This document shows, one piece after another, positions 39,617 through 51,561 of a DNA stretch of 64,000 bases; positions within the stretch are counted from its first letter, which is position 1; each line of letters opens with the position of its first letter. The DNA comes from Chamaelirium japonicum (lineage: Eukaryota; Streptophyta; Magnoliopsida; Liliales; Melanthiaceae), in the NCBI GenBank assembly GCA_947650365.1, contig OX393549.1, positions 78,920,533 to 78,984,532 of the forward strand, given 5' to 3'. The notes below the pieces were generated by a model. It was not told the DNA's origin. It did no database searches and saw nothing but the letters and a program-made list of their open reading frames with translations. The position numbers and the translations under genes were made by a program.

Positions 39617-42456
39617 TGAGTCTCCAATTCCAGTGACCGTTGAGCATAGTAACGTGGAAAGTGATATGCAAACTACCACATCTACTTATATTTCTGCTCA
39701 GTTTAATGAGAAAACTATTTATGTTGAAGATGAATTGGAAATTCCAAATTTAAGGCTACAAAGAGGTCCGACACCTAACGTTCAAGAGGGTCGTCATTTT
39801 CTCGGCAGGATGGACGTACAATGTTCTTATTGTTTAGCTTTACACTAGATTGATGAAAGATTAACTAAATCGTCATTAACGAATCCTCTATTCAGTACAT
39901 GCTGCTATGAAGGAAAAATTCGTCTATTTTTACTTTCAAGGCCTCCACCGTAGCTTGAAGCACTGTACGAAGGTGATGATGATCTCTTAATATCATTTCG
40001 ATGTTATACTCGAGAATACAATGCAATGAATGCTTTCACAAGCCTCGGTGTCCAGATTGATTCAAGGATAATTTCGGGAAGGGGTCCTAGATCATTCAAG
40101 ATCTATGTAGAGCTTCGACATCGAACGGGAGCCCTGTTGCCAGAACCCAGTCAGGAGGCATCATACTCCCAGCTGTATATCTATGATCCTGACACGGTGT
40201 TGGATATTCAAAATCGTAGGAACCCTCACCTCAGATGTGATGTCTTGAGAATCATTCAAAACAGTCTTCTGCGCTATAATCCCTTCACGGATAAATTTTA
40301 TTAAGCATATGAAATCTTAAATCATCTAGAGAAGGATGGTCAAACTTTACCTACATACCTCCATTATAGTTCATCGACCGATAGGCGGCGTTACAACTTG
40401 CCGACTTCAGATGAGATAGCAGTCATATTGCCAGGAGACAGAACCAAGATCACATCAATGCGGGATATTGTTATTTATTTACGAGGGTAAAATGAGCTGA
40501 TGCGAATTAGTAAATGTCACCCAGCTTACTCGCCTCTACATTATGTGCTATTGTTCCCTTATGGTGATCTTGGATGGGAACCCGAACTAAAATAGTGGGA
40601 TGTTATTCGTGGGATACCATCAAATGAAAGATTGACTCAACTTTAATATTATTGTTATCATCTGTTTTAACGGTGTACCGAATACTCAACCATTTTAAGA
40701 GCATGTAAATTATTCCAAGAGTTTATTGTAGATGCTTGGACTACTACGGAGCAAAATCGAATAACATTGTATAAGCTTAACCAGTCAAAACTTCGTGCTG
40801 AACTTTTCCAAGGTCTAACTGATGTTGCTGCAGAAGGTCTCCACCCCGATCAAGTTGGTCAATGAATAATTCTACCATCATCACACATCGGAAGCCCACG
40901 TTATATGTTTGAGATATTTCAAGATTCAATGGCCATCACACGCTATAATCACCACCCTGATATTTTTCTTACTATGACTGCCAATCCGAACTGGCCCGAA
41001 ATTACATTTGCCTTGCTGCATCATGAAAAGGCAATTAATCATCCTGATTTAATTGCCCATGTATTCGATCTAAAGAGAAAAGCTCTGATAAAGAAGATAC
41101 ATGAATGTATGGTTTTCGGCAAAGAAGTTGCGCATGTTTACACAATAGAATTTCAGAAACAAGGGCTTCCATATATGCATGCACTAATATTTCTTCAAGG
41201 TCCAGATATAATCCGAACATGTGCTCAAGTAGGCAAAGTAGTGTGCGCAAAATTTTCGAATCCTGACGATGATCCAACTTTATTTGAAACTATCAAAAAG
41301 TCCATGATACATGGACCGTGTAGTTCTCGAAATCCAAATGCGTCATGTATGGATAATGGACATTGCACTAAAAGATATCCATGAAAAATCTCGGTAGAAA
41401 CAACAATGGATCAGGATGGGTATCCCATCTACCGTCACCGTAATAATGGGAGTTTTTCAAACTCAAACGGTTACGAAATTGACAATAGGGATGTGGTACC
41501 ATATAACCCATACCTATCTAGAATGTTTAACTGTCATATTAATGTAGAGGTATGTGCAGGGCTTAGATGTGTTAAATACATCCACAAGTACATCTACAAA
41601 TGTCAAGACCGTACTACAATAGTGCTAGGAGGAGTCAATAAGATTCAACAATATCTTGATGCAAGATATATTGGACCATCGAAAGCTGCCTGGTGATTAT
41701 TTGGCCATTCTTTACATGAAAAAGTTCCAAAAGTTGAACGACTAACAGTACATCTGCCTGGAATACATTATGTCATCTATAATCCTTCTGAATCAATAGA
41801 TTCGATCATTTCTAGAGCTCAATCCCAACACTCAACTCTGACTGTTTTTTTTAAATATTGTGCATCAAATGAATCTGCTCGTGCATTCAGCTATCAAGAA
41901 TTTTCTCAACATTTCATATGGAATAAAAAACATAAGATTTGGACACCAAAAAAAAGGGGATATGCAATTGAAAGGATGTATTTTGTGAGCCCTAGCTCAG
42001 GTGAGAGATTTTATTTGCGTTTGCTTTTATCTATTGTTAAAGGACCACAGTCTTTCGAATATCTACACACAGTAAACAATATCATGCATAGTACTTTTAA
42101 AACCGCATGTGTTGTGAGAGGTCTTCTAGAAGATGATGAAGAATGGATTCAGTGCCTTGAAGAGGCTTCAATTATGAATACTGGGTATCAATTGAGGAGA
42201 CTTTTTGCTGTTATACTCTCTTAGTGCTCTCCAGTGGAACCACAGGTTCTATGGAATAAATTTTTAGTACATATTTGTGATGATCTTGCTCATAAAATAC
42301 GTCAAAAATTTGCGATTCCAAATCCAAGTGAAAGTCAAGTTGAAGATTATGGTCTCTATATTCTTGATTGACTGCTTCAATAATCTAGCAAAATTTTAAC
42401 TGACTTTTCATCAATGCCACAACCAATTGGAAATTGGAGCACAATAGTTGGTAATT
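39617..42456 (+). pseudogene. Helitron Rep (HUH endonuclease) pseudogene, 5' part
   Basis: Rep nicks and joins single-stranded DNA in rolling-circle transposition. The block at 40905-41384 carries DIFLTMTANPNWPEI, then EFQKQGLPYMHALIFL, where families show GLPHAH; the first histidine of the HUH motif is tyrosine here. The catalytic two-tyrosine region is VKYIHKYIYK (41571 onward), with both tyrosines kept. In-frame stops occur near 39395, 39846, 40302, 40485, 41382, 41694 and 42222, among others. The fragment breaks off at 42456, where the LTR element begins. Confidence 0.9.
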
Positions 42457-45143
42457 GTAACACCCCGGTATTTTACGGATTAAATCGACCTGTATAATAC
42501 TGGGGTGTTAGAATAAAAACTTGATATAAAATAAATTCTATCAAATATGGAATCAATTGAGCCTCTTTTATTCATAACCATGTATTATAATATAAAAGTT
42601 TGATACATGGCTCGATATCTAAAAACTTAAAGCTTTAACGTGACATCTAAAATCTCCAACTCTTCACATCTCCGCTCTCGCATCTTCATAGTCTGGAGTG
42701 TAGAGCGGATCCTCGACTCCTTCAGGTTCATTATCTATTCGCTCTTTCTAATCTCCTTGTCATGTAGGATCAGTCTCTATAGGGTTCATAACACCTGTAG
42801 GGGGGTGAGTCTAATCCACTGACTCACCTATTAAACCTAGTTCATTCATGGTAAGATAAATATACTGAAGACAACAGTTCACATGAATATGAATAGTAAT
42901 TTAAAAGTTATTCATCATCCGATTCCTTTTTAGGCTCAAACCAGGGTAGGAATCACAATCATACCTGGGCACTTTTTGTCTGAAATAAGGCTAGTCCCAC
43001 ACCTAGATTTCTTTTTGGCCTCAGCCAGGGGTAGCCCCACACCCAGGTTATATTTTGGCCTCATCCAGGGCTAGACCCACACCCAGGATATTTTTTGGCC
43101 TCAGCCAAGGCTAGCCCCACACCCAGGATTATCTTTTAGGCCCACAAGCCAGAGACAACCCCACACCCAGGATTTATCTTTTAGGCCCGTAAGGTAGGGA
43201 CAACCCCACACCCAATTGAAATGATTAACACATTTTAAAAATTAGTTAATCCATAACATACTACCATTATTTCAATGACATACACTTATCAAGGATCAAC
43301 TAGGTTTAGTCCCCAACCTGAAGAGTCATATAATCTTTCTTCCGATGAAGATGCCTTAGCAAGCTCACGACCTGAAATATATTTATTATATTTTGTTAGT
43401 TTTTATATTCTATTTCCCACGGATTTGCCGAAAACCAATTCCGATATGGATTTCTTAGGTTTTTTAATATATTTTATCTTATAGGGGTATTTAGGTTATT
43501 TTTAAAATACTTTGAATTTATACCTATATTTTAGGGTTTTTTATTCTAAAACCGTGGCCGTGGACGGAACTCAATTCAGAGTTCGTTTGCTCCCGATATG
43601 GCCAAACTAGCCGGTATTGACGAAAAATAAATGGATGGTCTGCCTTTAGTAAAAGGGTCATATTGCTCTAAATAATAGCATTTCAGTTTGACTAATGGCA
43701 GAGTCGTTTTATCAGTTGGTTACTGGGTTTAATGGGCTTTGGCCCAAGGTGTATAACTGTGCTTAATGGGCTTCGGCCCAAAGGATGTTTAATGGCTTAA
43801 TGGGCTCTAGCCTAGAGGATACTTCGGTCCTAAATATTACTTAATGGACTTCAATCCAAATTTTCTAGTAGGCTTTAGCCCAGGAATTTAAAACAAAAAC
43901 TATATTTGTAGCCTACCAGGTTTAGGGGTTTTATAATATTGGTGGTTCCGAATCATAACCACAATCATGTGGTTGCAGACAGAATTCGATTCCGAGTTCC
44001 AATAAAAAGGTTATGATCATTTTACCTTAGGGGTAAAATGATAAATTTATTTTTTAGTTATCGGTTTTGGTATTTATGATCTCAGTAGGTGTATTTTGTT
44101 ATTACGAGTCCAAGGCCACTGACTGGGCTTAATTCGGAGCTCATACGGATAAAATATGATCAAAACAGTTTACCATAATAATCTATTTATTTATTGATAG
44201 ATGTTTTTAAACATAAAGTGTAAAGGAATCTCTTGGTTAGGCTAAAAGGCTTTAGATTGAGTTTTGAGAAGATTGTCGGTTCTAATAAGAAGACTAGTAT
44301 TTTATTTTACTTATGTTTTTGGAGTTGTACCAAACAATGGGTTAAAACCCGAATTAAAGGGTTTTAAATTCATACCCGACCCGACAACCCGGGGTGGTAG
44401 GAGGCGATGGTCGGTGGCCGGCGGTGATGGCCGGAGGAGGCGACGGCTGGAGGTGGCAGCGGTCGACAGTGATGGCCGGAGCGGAGGCAGCGGCCGATGG
44501 TCGGAGGTGGCGGCCGGAGATAACGGTGTCCGGCGGCAGCCGGAGGTGGTGGCCAGTGGCTGGAGGTGGTGGCCGGCGGCCGGAGATGGCGGCAGCCGGA
44601 GGTGGTGGCCGGTGGCCGGAGGTGGTGGTAGAGGGCTGGGCACGGGTTTCAAGATGAGGGGGAGACTTGAGTGCAGAACCCTGGGGACTAAGGAGGTTTT
44701 TATATGCCTTTTTCAGGAATACCAAAGGTCTAAGGCCTTAACTGCAAAACAGCCTATTATTATATTCATTTATTCAGCTGAGCGACTGTTTTCGTCCGAT
44801 CAGAAACCAACGGTCTACGGTTTTGCTGACTTTTGATCTTTCCCCCTCAATATAAATTTTTATTTTTCTTAAGCTTTGATAGAAAAGTGTTAAGGGTTTT
44901 CTGGTTAGTGGGGAAAAAGATAAGCATTGCTGATAGGTCCCTAGTTCAAAACCTTACATTGGCCATTATTTTTCTTTAATTTTTTAAATATTCTAAACAT
45001 GCTCAAAACGTAAAAGTTTATATAGGGTTTTTGATCGTTTCAACGAGCCAGATGCAATGACGTAGTCCGATTTTTGTTTTGGAATTTTTACAAAAAATTC
45101 TTTATTATATTATATTAATCAGTAATATTTTTTGGATGTTACA
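42457..45143 (-). repeat. 3' LTR of the nested element (2687 bp)
   Basis: Matches the LTR at 47076-50020 over its whole length apart from point changes and a duplication missing here. It contains a tandem array (42960-43220) of units with GCCTCAGCCAGGGCTAG and CCCCACACCCAGGAT, and a GGTGG/CCGG-rich cryptic repeat (44395-44640). The 190-residue frame at 44264-44836 is encoded by that cryptic repeat and I do not take it as a gene. Confidence 0.93.
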
Positions 45144-45338
45144 TCCTCTACCCCTAATATAAATTTCGTTCTCGAAATTTAAAGTACGTACCTTAGTTGT
45201 TGAACAAGTGTATTTCTGACTCTAATTCCCTAGTAACTTCTTCAAAATTTCTTCTAATAGTTGAGTCAGGTGACAGACTTTTGCTTTTGTCTTTCCGAAC
45301 TTTCTTCCCCAGTATATTATTTCCTTTCCTTCAGGTGT

Positions 45339-46669
45339 TTATAAGGTAACATTCTTTCGATAACAATTCATCATCGTCCTACATTTGGATAACCAGTCCA
45401 TTCCTAATATAATATCGAATTTCTCAAATTTTAGTAGAATTAAATTGGCCACTAACTTCACATCTTTAATTCTTTCTATACAATCTCTATCGACTCTGTT
45501 TGTTTTAGTCGTGTCACTAAGTGTAGTGGTGATGGCAAGTACATACCCTAATGGTCCTGTCTTCAACTGTAAGTCTTTAGCCAAGTGAATTGATATAAAC
45601 GAATGGTCCGAACCTGGACCTAAAATTACTCTAGCTAGACTTCCATAATGGTGCTTACGAAAATTCAAATTGTTCTGTTTATAACTCACTTATTTTTAAT
45701 AGGAATAATATTCTAAAAGTGGATCGTTCATACCTTTAATGACGTCATTTGATTCTTCCTCAATAGATATTGCAAATGATTTTCCAGGCACCTTTTGATT
45801 TTGAGCAGTGCGAGCCATAGGTACTTGTGGAGCATTTCGAAAAGGAGGACTGGTTGGAATATTACCATTCAAGCGAGGACAGTATCGTTGAAAATGATCC
45901 CGCGATCCGCATGTAAAGCAAGTCCGAGGTCCTGTAGATATTGGAGGACTACCCATCCTTGTTGAAAACTCTTATATCTTTGGTCTTTTATTTGACTCTA
46001 TCGATGGTGTACTCCTTTTCAGTCTATTCTTTTCAAATATTTTTCGAGTTTCCTCCCATTCCCGTTCTGCCACTAAAGCAGTTTGTACTAGTTCTCCATA
46101 TTTTCGAATACGGAGTACCGCCACTCTGGTTCAAATATGAGGATTCAAAACTTGTTCAAACCTTTTGGACTTCAGTTCTTCAGTGGCTATTAGATACTGG
46201 GCAAAACGTGACAGTTCAATAAACTTGGTTTCATACTGGGAAACACTAAGCTTTCCTTGGAAAAGTTTTAAGAATTCTGCAATCATTTTATCTCTGGCAG
46301 CATTTGAGAAATATTTTTCCAAAAAAACTTTGATAAACTCCTCCCAAGTGAAATTAGTTTGGGTCCTCTTGACAGAATCCCACCAGTAATCTGTTTCTCC
46401 TTCTAACATATAAGTAGCTAAAGTGACTTTCTGTTCATCCGTTGCCTTCAAAGTCTCTAATATTTTTCCTATTTGCTTTAGCCATCTATTTGCAATCAGA
46501 GGATCTGGTTCTCCCGTAAACGCAGGGGTTTTAGTTCTTTGAATTCCTGTAAGATAACCCCAATTCTTGAGCTTTCTTTGGAGGAATTCATCTTTTCTAT
46601 AAGTTGATGTAGGGCCCCTAACACTTTGATTAGGTTTTCATTTGGAGTAGAGTTCTCCATTGAATCCAT
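45339..46669 (-). pseudogene. Degenerate gag-protease gene of the nested element
   Basis: From an ATG at 46669 the gag opens, shifts frame near 46540 (TGEPDPLIANRWL resumes in another frame), and continues through YMLEGETDYWWDSVKR (46131-46451), the retrotransposon gag core. A CCHC zinc knuckle, CFTCGSRDHFQRYC, lies near 45910. The aspartic protease region (45339-45689) has VILGPGSDHSFIS where active enzymes have a D-[ST]-G triad, so the catalytic aspartate is replaced, followed by IILGMDWL. Stops separate the blocks. About 195 bp after the protease the purine tract begins, leaving no room for a polymerase. Confidence 0.88.
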
Positions 46670-47060
46670 GATTATGAAAATCTAAATAAAATTCTTTGAA
46701 TGACACGAAAGAAAACACTTTCATTTTATATATAGCCAACTACTAAAAAAAACATGGAATGTTCGCAATGATTCTTATTGCTCACTTTTTCACATATATA
46801 TCGATATCGCTTAGAGAAAACAATCTTATTTTTATTAGGGTTAGCTAGTTTCTTCTTCTTCTTTGACTTTATTATTTTCTTCTTAGGTTTAACCTTTACT
46901 CCCGATGAGCTACCATCAGTGATTTTCGACTTCATGACTCTGCTAGGAAAAAAAAAATTTAATTCATAAGTTTATTGAAATATATACGTAACTAAATTGT
47001 GTGGCTATCCTATCGATGTACTTCTAGTCACTCTTTTAACTCCTAGGACCTATTACCTAG

Positions 47061-47072
47061 GCTCTGATACCA
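47061..47072 (-). promoter_or_regulatory. Primer-binding site for initiator tRNA-Met
   Basis: TGGTATCAGAGC on the minus strand, three bases inside the right LTR. It fixes the element's orientation. Confidence 0.9.
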
Positions 47073-47075
47073 AGT

Positions 47076-50020
47076 TGTAACGCCCTGGCATTTTATGGAT
47101 TAAATCAACCCGTATAACACTGGGGTGTTAGAAGAAAAACTTGATATAAAATAAATCCTATCAAATATGGAATCAATTGAGCCTCTTTTATTCATAACCA
47201 TGTATTATAATATAAAAGTTTGATACATGACTCGATATCTAAAAACTTAAAGCTTTAACGTGACATCTAAAATCTCCAACTCTTCACATCTCCGCTCCCG
47301 CATCCTCATAGTATGGAGTATAGAGCGGATCCTCGACTCCTTCGGGTTCATTCTCTATTCGCTCTTCCTCTTCTCCTTGTCCTGTAGGATCAGTCTCTGT
47401 AGGGTTCATAACACCTGTAGGGGGGTGAGTCTAATCCACTGACTCACCTATTAAACCTAGTTTATTCATGGTAAGATAAATATACTAAAGACAATAGTTC
47501 ACATGAATATGAATAGTAATTTAAAAGTCATTGATCATCCGATTCCCTTTTAGGCTCAAACCAGGGTAGGCATCACATTCATAGCCGGACACTTTTTGTC
47601 TGAAACAAGGCTAGTCCCAGACCTAGGTTTTTTTTTGGCCTCAGCCAAGGCTAGCCCCACACCCAGGTTACGTTTTGGCCTCAGCCAGGGATAGACCCAC
47701 ACCCAGGATACTTTTTGGCCTCAGCTAGGGCTAGCCCCACACCCAGGATTATCTTTTAGGCCCACAAGCCAGGGACAGCCCCACACCCAGGATTTATCTT
47801 TTAGGCCCGTAAGCCAGAGACAGCCCCATACCCAATTGAAATGATCAACACATGTTAAAAATTAGCTAATCCATAACATACTACCATTATTTCAATGACA
47901 TATACTTATCAAGGATCAACTAGATTTAGTCCCCTACTTGAAGAGTCGTAAAATCTTTCTTCCGATGAAGATGCCTTAGCAAGCTCATGACCTGAAATAT
48001 ATTTGTTATATTTTGTTAGTTTTTATATTCTATTTCCCACGGATTTGCCGGAAACCAATTCCGATATGGATTCTTTAGGTTTTTTAATATATTTTATCTT
48101 ATAGGGGTATTTAGGTTATTTTTAAAATATTTTGAATTTATACCCATATTGTAGGGTTTTTCATTATAAAATTGTGGCCACATACGGAACTCAATTCGGA
48201 GTTTATTTGCTCCCTATATGGCCAAACTAGTCGGTATTGACGGAAAATAAATGGATGGTCTGCCTTTAGTAAAAGGGTCATGTTGCTCTAAATAATAGCA
48301 TTTCAGTTTAACTAATGGCAGACTCGTTTTATCAGTTGGTTACTGGGCTTAATGGGCTTCGACCCAAGGTGTATAACTGTGCTTAATGGGCTTCGGCCCA
48401 AAGGATGTTTAATGGCTTAATGGGTTTTGGCCCAGAGGATACTTCGGTCCTAAATATTACTTAATAGGCTTTGGCTCAAATTTTCTAGTGGGCTTTAGCC
48501 TAGGAATTTAAAACAAAAACTATATTTGTGGCCTAACAGGTTTAGGGGTTTTATAATATTGGTGGTTTCGAATCATAACCACAATCATATGGTCACAGAC
48601 GGAATTCGATTCCGAGTTCCAATAAAAAGATTATGACCATTTTACCTTAGAGATAAAATGGTAAATTTACTTTTTAATTATTGGTTCTAATATTTTATGA
48701 TCTCAGTAGGTGTATTTTGTTATTACGAGTCCAAGGCCACTGACGGGGCTCAATTCGGAGCTCGTAAGGATAAAATATGATCGAAACAGTTTACCATAAT
48801 AATCTATTTATTTATTGATAGGTGTTTTTAAATATAAAATGTAAAGGAATCTCTTGGTTAGCCTAAAAGGCTTTAGATTGAGTTTTGAGAAGGTTGTGGG
48901 TTCTAATAAGAAGACTACTATTTTATTTTACTTATGTTTTTGGAGTTGTACCAAACAATGGGTTAAAATCCGAATTAAAGGGTTTTAAATTCATACCCGA
49001 ACCGACAACCCGGGGTAGTAGGAGACGGTGGTCGGTGGCCGGCGGTGATAGCCGGAGGCGGTGGCAGTCGGCGGTGATGGCCGGAGGTGGCGGCGGCCGG
49101 CAGTGATGGCCGGAGCGGAGGCGACCGACGGTCGGAGGTGGTGGCCGGCGGTCGGAGATGGCGGCGGTCGGAGGTGGTGGCGGTGGCCGGCGGTCGGAGA
49201 TGGTGGAGACTAGTATTTTATTTTACTTATGTTTTTGGAGTTGTACCAAACAATGTGGTAAAACCCGAATTAAAGGGTTTTAAATTCATACCCGAACCGA
49301 CAACCCGGGGTGGTAGGAGGCGATGGTCGGTGGCCGGCGGTGATGGCCGGAGGTGGCGGCGGCCGACAGTGATGGCCGGAGTGGAGGCGGCCGACGGTCG
49401 GAGGTGGTGGCCGGCGACAGGAGATGGCGGTGGCCGGCGGTGGCTAGAGGTGGTGGCGGTGGCCGGCGGTTGGAGATGGTGGCAGCCGGCGGTGGCCGGA
49501 GGTGGTGGTGGAGGGCTAAGCATGGGTTTCAAGATGAGGGGGAGACTTGAGTGCAGAACCCTAGGGACTAAGGGGGTTTTTATAGGCCTTTTCAGAAATA
49601 CCAAAGGTCTAAGGCCTTAACTGCAAAATGACATATTATTATATTTATTTATTCAGCTGAGCAACTATTTTCGTCTGATCAGAAACCAACGGTCTACGGT
49701 TTTGCTGACTTTTGATCTTCCCCCCTCACTATAAATTGTTATTTTTCTTAAGCTTAGATAGAAAAGTGTTAAGGGTTTTCTGGTTAGAGGGGAAAAAGAT
49801 AAGCGTTGCTGATAGGTCCCTAGTTCAAAACGTTACATTGGCCATTTTTTTCTTTAATTTTTTAAATATTCTAAACGTGCTCAAAACGTAAAAGTTTATA
49901 TAGGGTTTTTGATCGTTTCGACGAGTCGGATGCAATGGTATAGTCCGATTTTTGTTTTGGAATTTTATAAAAAATTCTTTATTATATCATATTAATCATT
50001 AATATTTTTGGGATGTTACA
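47076..50020 (-). repeat. 5' LTR of the nested element (2945 bp)
   Basis: About 258 bp longer than its partner. The excess comes from an internal tandem duplication: the block starting at GACTAGTATTTTATTTTAC (about 49208) repeats the one near 48913, together with the GGTGG/CCGG-rich stretch after it. The tandem units with CCCCACACCCAGGAT recur at 47580-47840. Confidence 0.92.
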
Positions 50021-50025
50021 GTAAT

Positions 50026-51561
50026 AAACTACTATTCGATCATTATCAATTACAAAACGACACACAACTGATTGATTCACAAGTAAACATTGATCGTATA
50101 AATGTCTTGTAGCGTTCTGCTTTCAATCTAATCATTTCATCGATTTTTGAAAACAAAGGTACTACTTTCTTCTTAAGTGGAGGGGCGGGAACTGGAAAGA
50201 CCCTTTTATATAATACAGTAGCAACGAAATGTCAAAGACTCGGCCATGTTGTTATTAAAGTAGCGTCGTCTGGTATCGCGTCGTTATTACTGATTGGAGA
50301 ACGAACTGCACATTCAACTTTTTGTATACCACTTGACGTTTTGGATAATTTATTCTGTGGATTTAGCAAACAGTCATTACTGTCAGAACTTTTAAGAGAA
50401 ACAAGATTAATAATATGGGATAAGGTTCCTATACAATATAGGTTTTGCGTCGAAACAGTCGATCGTATATTACAGGATATATGTGACAATAACAGACCAT
50501 TTGGAGATATCAGTACTGTTCTAGGTGGAGATTTTCGACAAATATTGTCAGTTATACCGAAAGGTGTACGCGAGGAAATTATTGCTGCAATATTGAGACA
50601 ATCTTCACTCTGGAAGCATGTACATGTCTTAACTTTGAACTCCAATATACGTCTGGATGAAGGGAATCCAAGTAATGTTGCTTTCGCATCATTTCTGCAA
50701 CAAGTAAAATTACTTCACTTAATAATGATTTACTTTATTTATAAATTTAAAATATTTATGAAATAAATGATTGATATTATCTCTTATTACTCTAGATTGG
50801 AATAAATCTAGAAGAAAATATTGCATATTCTATCAGAAATGCACAAGTCTCGAACCCTCTCTGAGCTACTAACTAGGGTTTACCCACAGTTGCATGCGTT
50901 GGCTACAGTTCCCCCAAGTTATTTAATAGAACGAATAATTTTGTTCGTATGAAATGATGATGTCAACGCAATTAACAATGCTGCGTTAGATCTGTTTCCA
51001 GCGGAGCCTATAACTTATTTTGTTGCAGAAAGATGCCAGAAGATGAAAACGATCAAACGATTACAAATCAATATTCTAATGAATTTTTAAATTCATTGAA
51101 TCCATCAGGGTTACTGCCGTTCAAGTTAGAGCTCAAAGTTGGATGTCCAACAATTTTACTACGGAATATTGCACCGAAGGACGATCTCTGTAACGGCACG
51201 CGACTAATGGTTGTAAGATACGCATCACGTATAATTGAAGCTCAAATTCTATCTGGAGATAAATCTGGTAGTTTGGTCTTCATTCCAAGAATATCTTTAA
51301 CTCCGTCATCGACCGAATTGCCAATACACATGACAAGACGTCAGTTTCCAGTACGGTTAGCATATGCGATGACAAATCAACAAATCTCAAGGACAATCAG
51401 TAAAAATGGTCGGTGTTGATCTGTGTACACCTGTGTTTAGTCATATACAACTATATGTGGCCCTTTCAATGTGTACAAATTTTGATCGTATAAGTATACT
51501 ACTTTCCGATGATAGCCACAGTTCTACAACGAATATTGTTTATCCTGAGGTTCTATTGTAG
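50026..51561 (+). pseudogene. Helitron Pif1-type helicase pseudogene, 3' part
   Basis: The 5'-3' helicase half of RepHel. Walker A is GGAGTGKT at 50179-50202. The Walker B block reads LIIWDKVP near 50405-50430, where the family has WDEAP, so the catalytic glutamate is lysine. [14 protein letters not shown] is at about 50524-50565. After 50700 an insertion and stops interrupt the frame; it resumes at 51033-51419 ([17 protein letters not shown]) and, after a one-base shift, as [12 protein letters not shown], ending near 51561. Confidence 0.9.

Larger units (their letters stand above)
42457..50020 (-). mobile_element. Ty3/gypsy-type gag-protease-only LTR retrotransposon nested in the Helitron
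   Basis: The element is 7564 bp between a perfect 5-bp duplication GTAAT (42452-42456 and 50021-50025). LTRs begin TGTAAC and end GTTACA. Just inside the right LTR, on the minus strand, lies TGGTATCAGAGC (47061-47072), a primer-binding site for initiator tRNA-Met. Just inside the left LTR is a purine tract (AGGGGTAGAGGA). Orientation is therefore minus, with the right LTR as the 5' LTR. The 1.93-kb interior encodes only gag and a protease, all damaged. Reverse transcriptase, RNase H and integrase are absent, as in the TR-GAG or LARD class, so it must have been moved by a relative. Confidence 0.93.
39046..51561 (+). mobile_element. Degenerate autonomous-type Helitron, split by a nested retrotransposon
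   Basis: Remnants of a RepHel protein in the plant order: an Arg/Glu/Gln-rich N-terminal segment (39046-39540), a zinc-finger-like and Rep region (39617-42456), and a Pif1-type helicase (50026-51561). The reading frame runs straight across the nested element when the duplicated GTAAT is counted once. Many stops mean it cannot make protein. The 5' TC end and the 3' hairpin/CTRR end were not found with confidence; the true element must extend beyond the coding remnants on both sides. Confidence 0.85.

Noticed and set aside
44264-44836. 190-residue frame in the LTR (and its partner at 49087-49620)
   Set aside because: Encoded by a GGTGG/CCGG cryptic repeat within an LTR and open on both strands.
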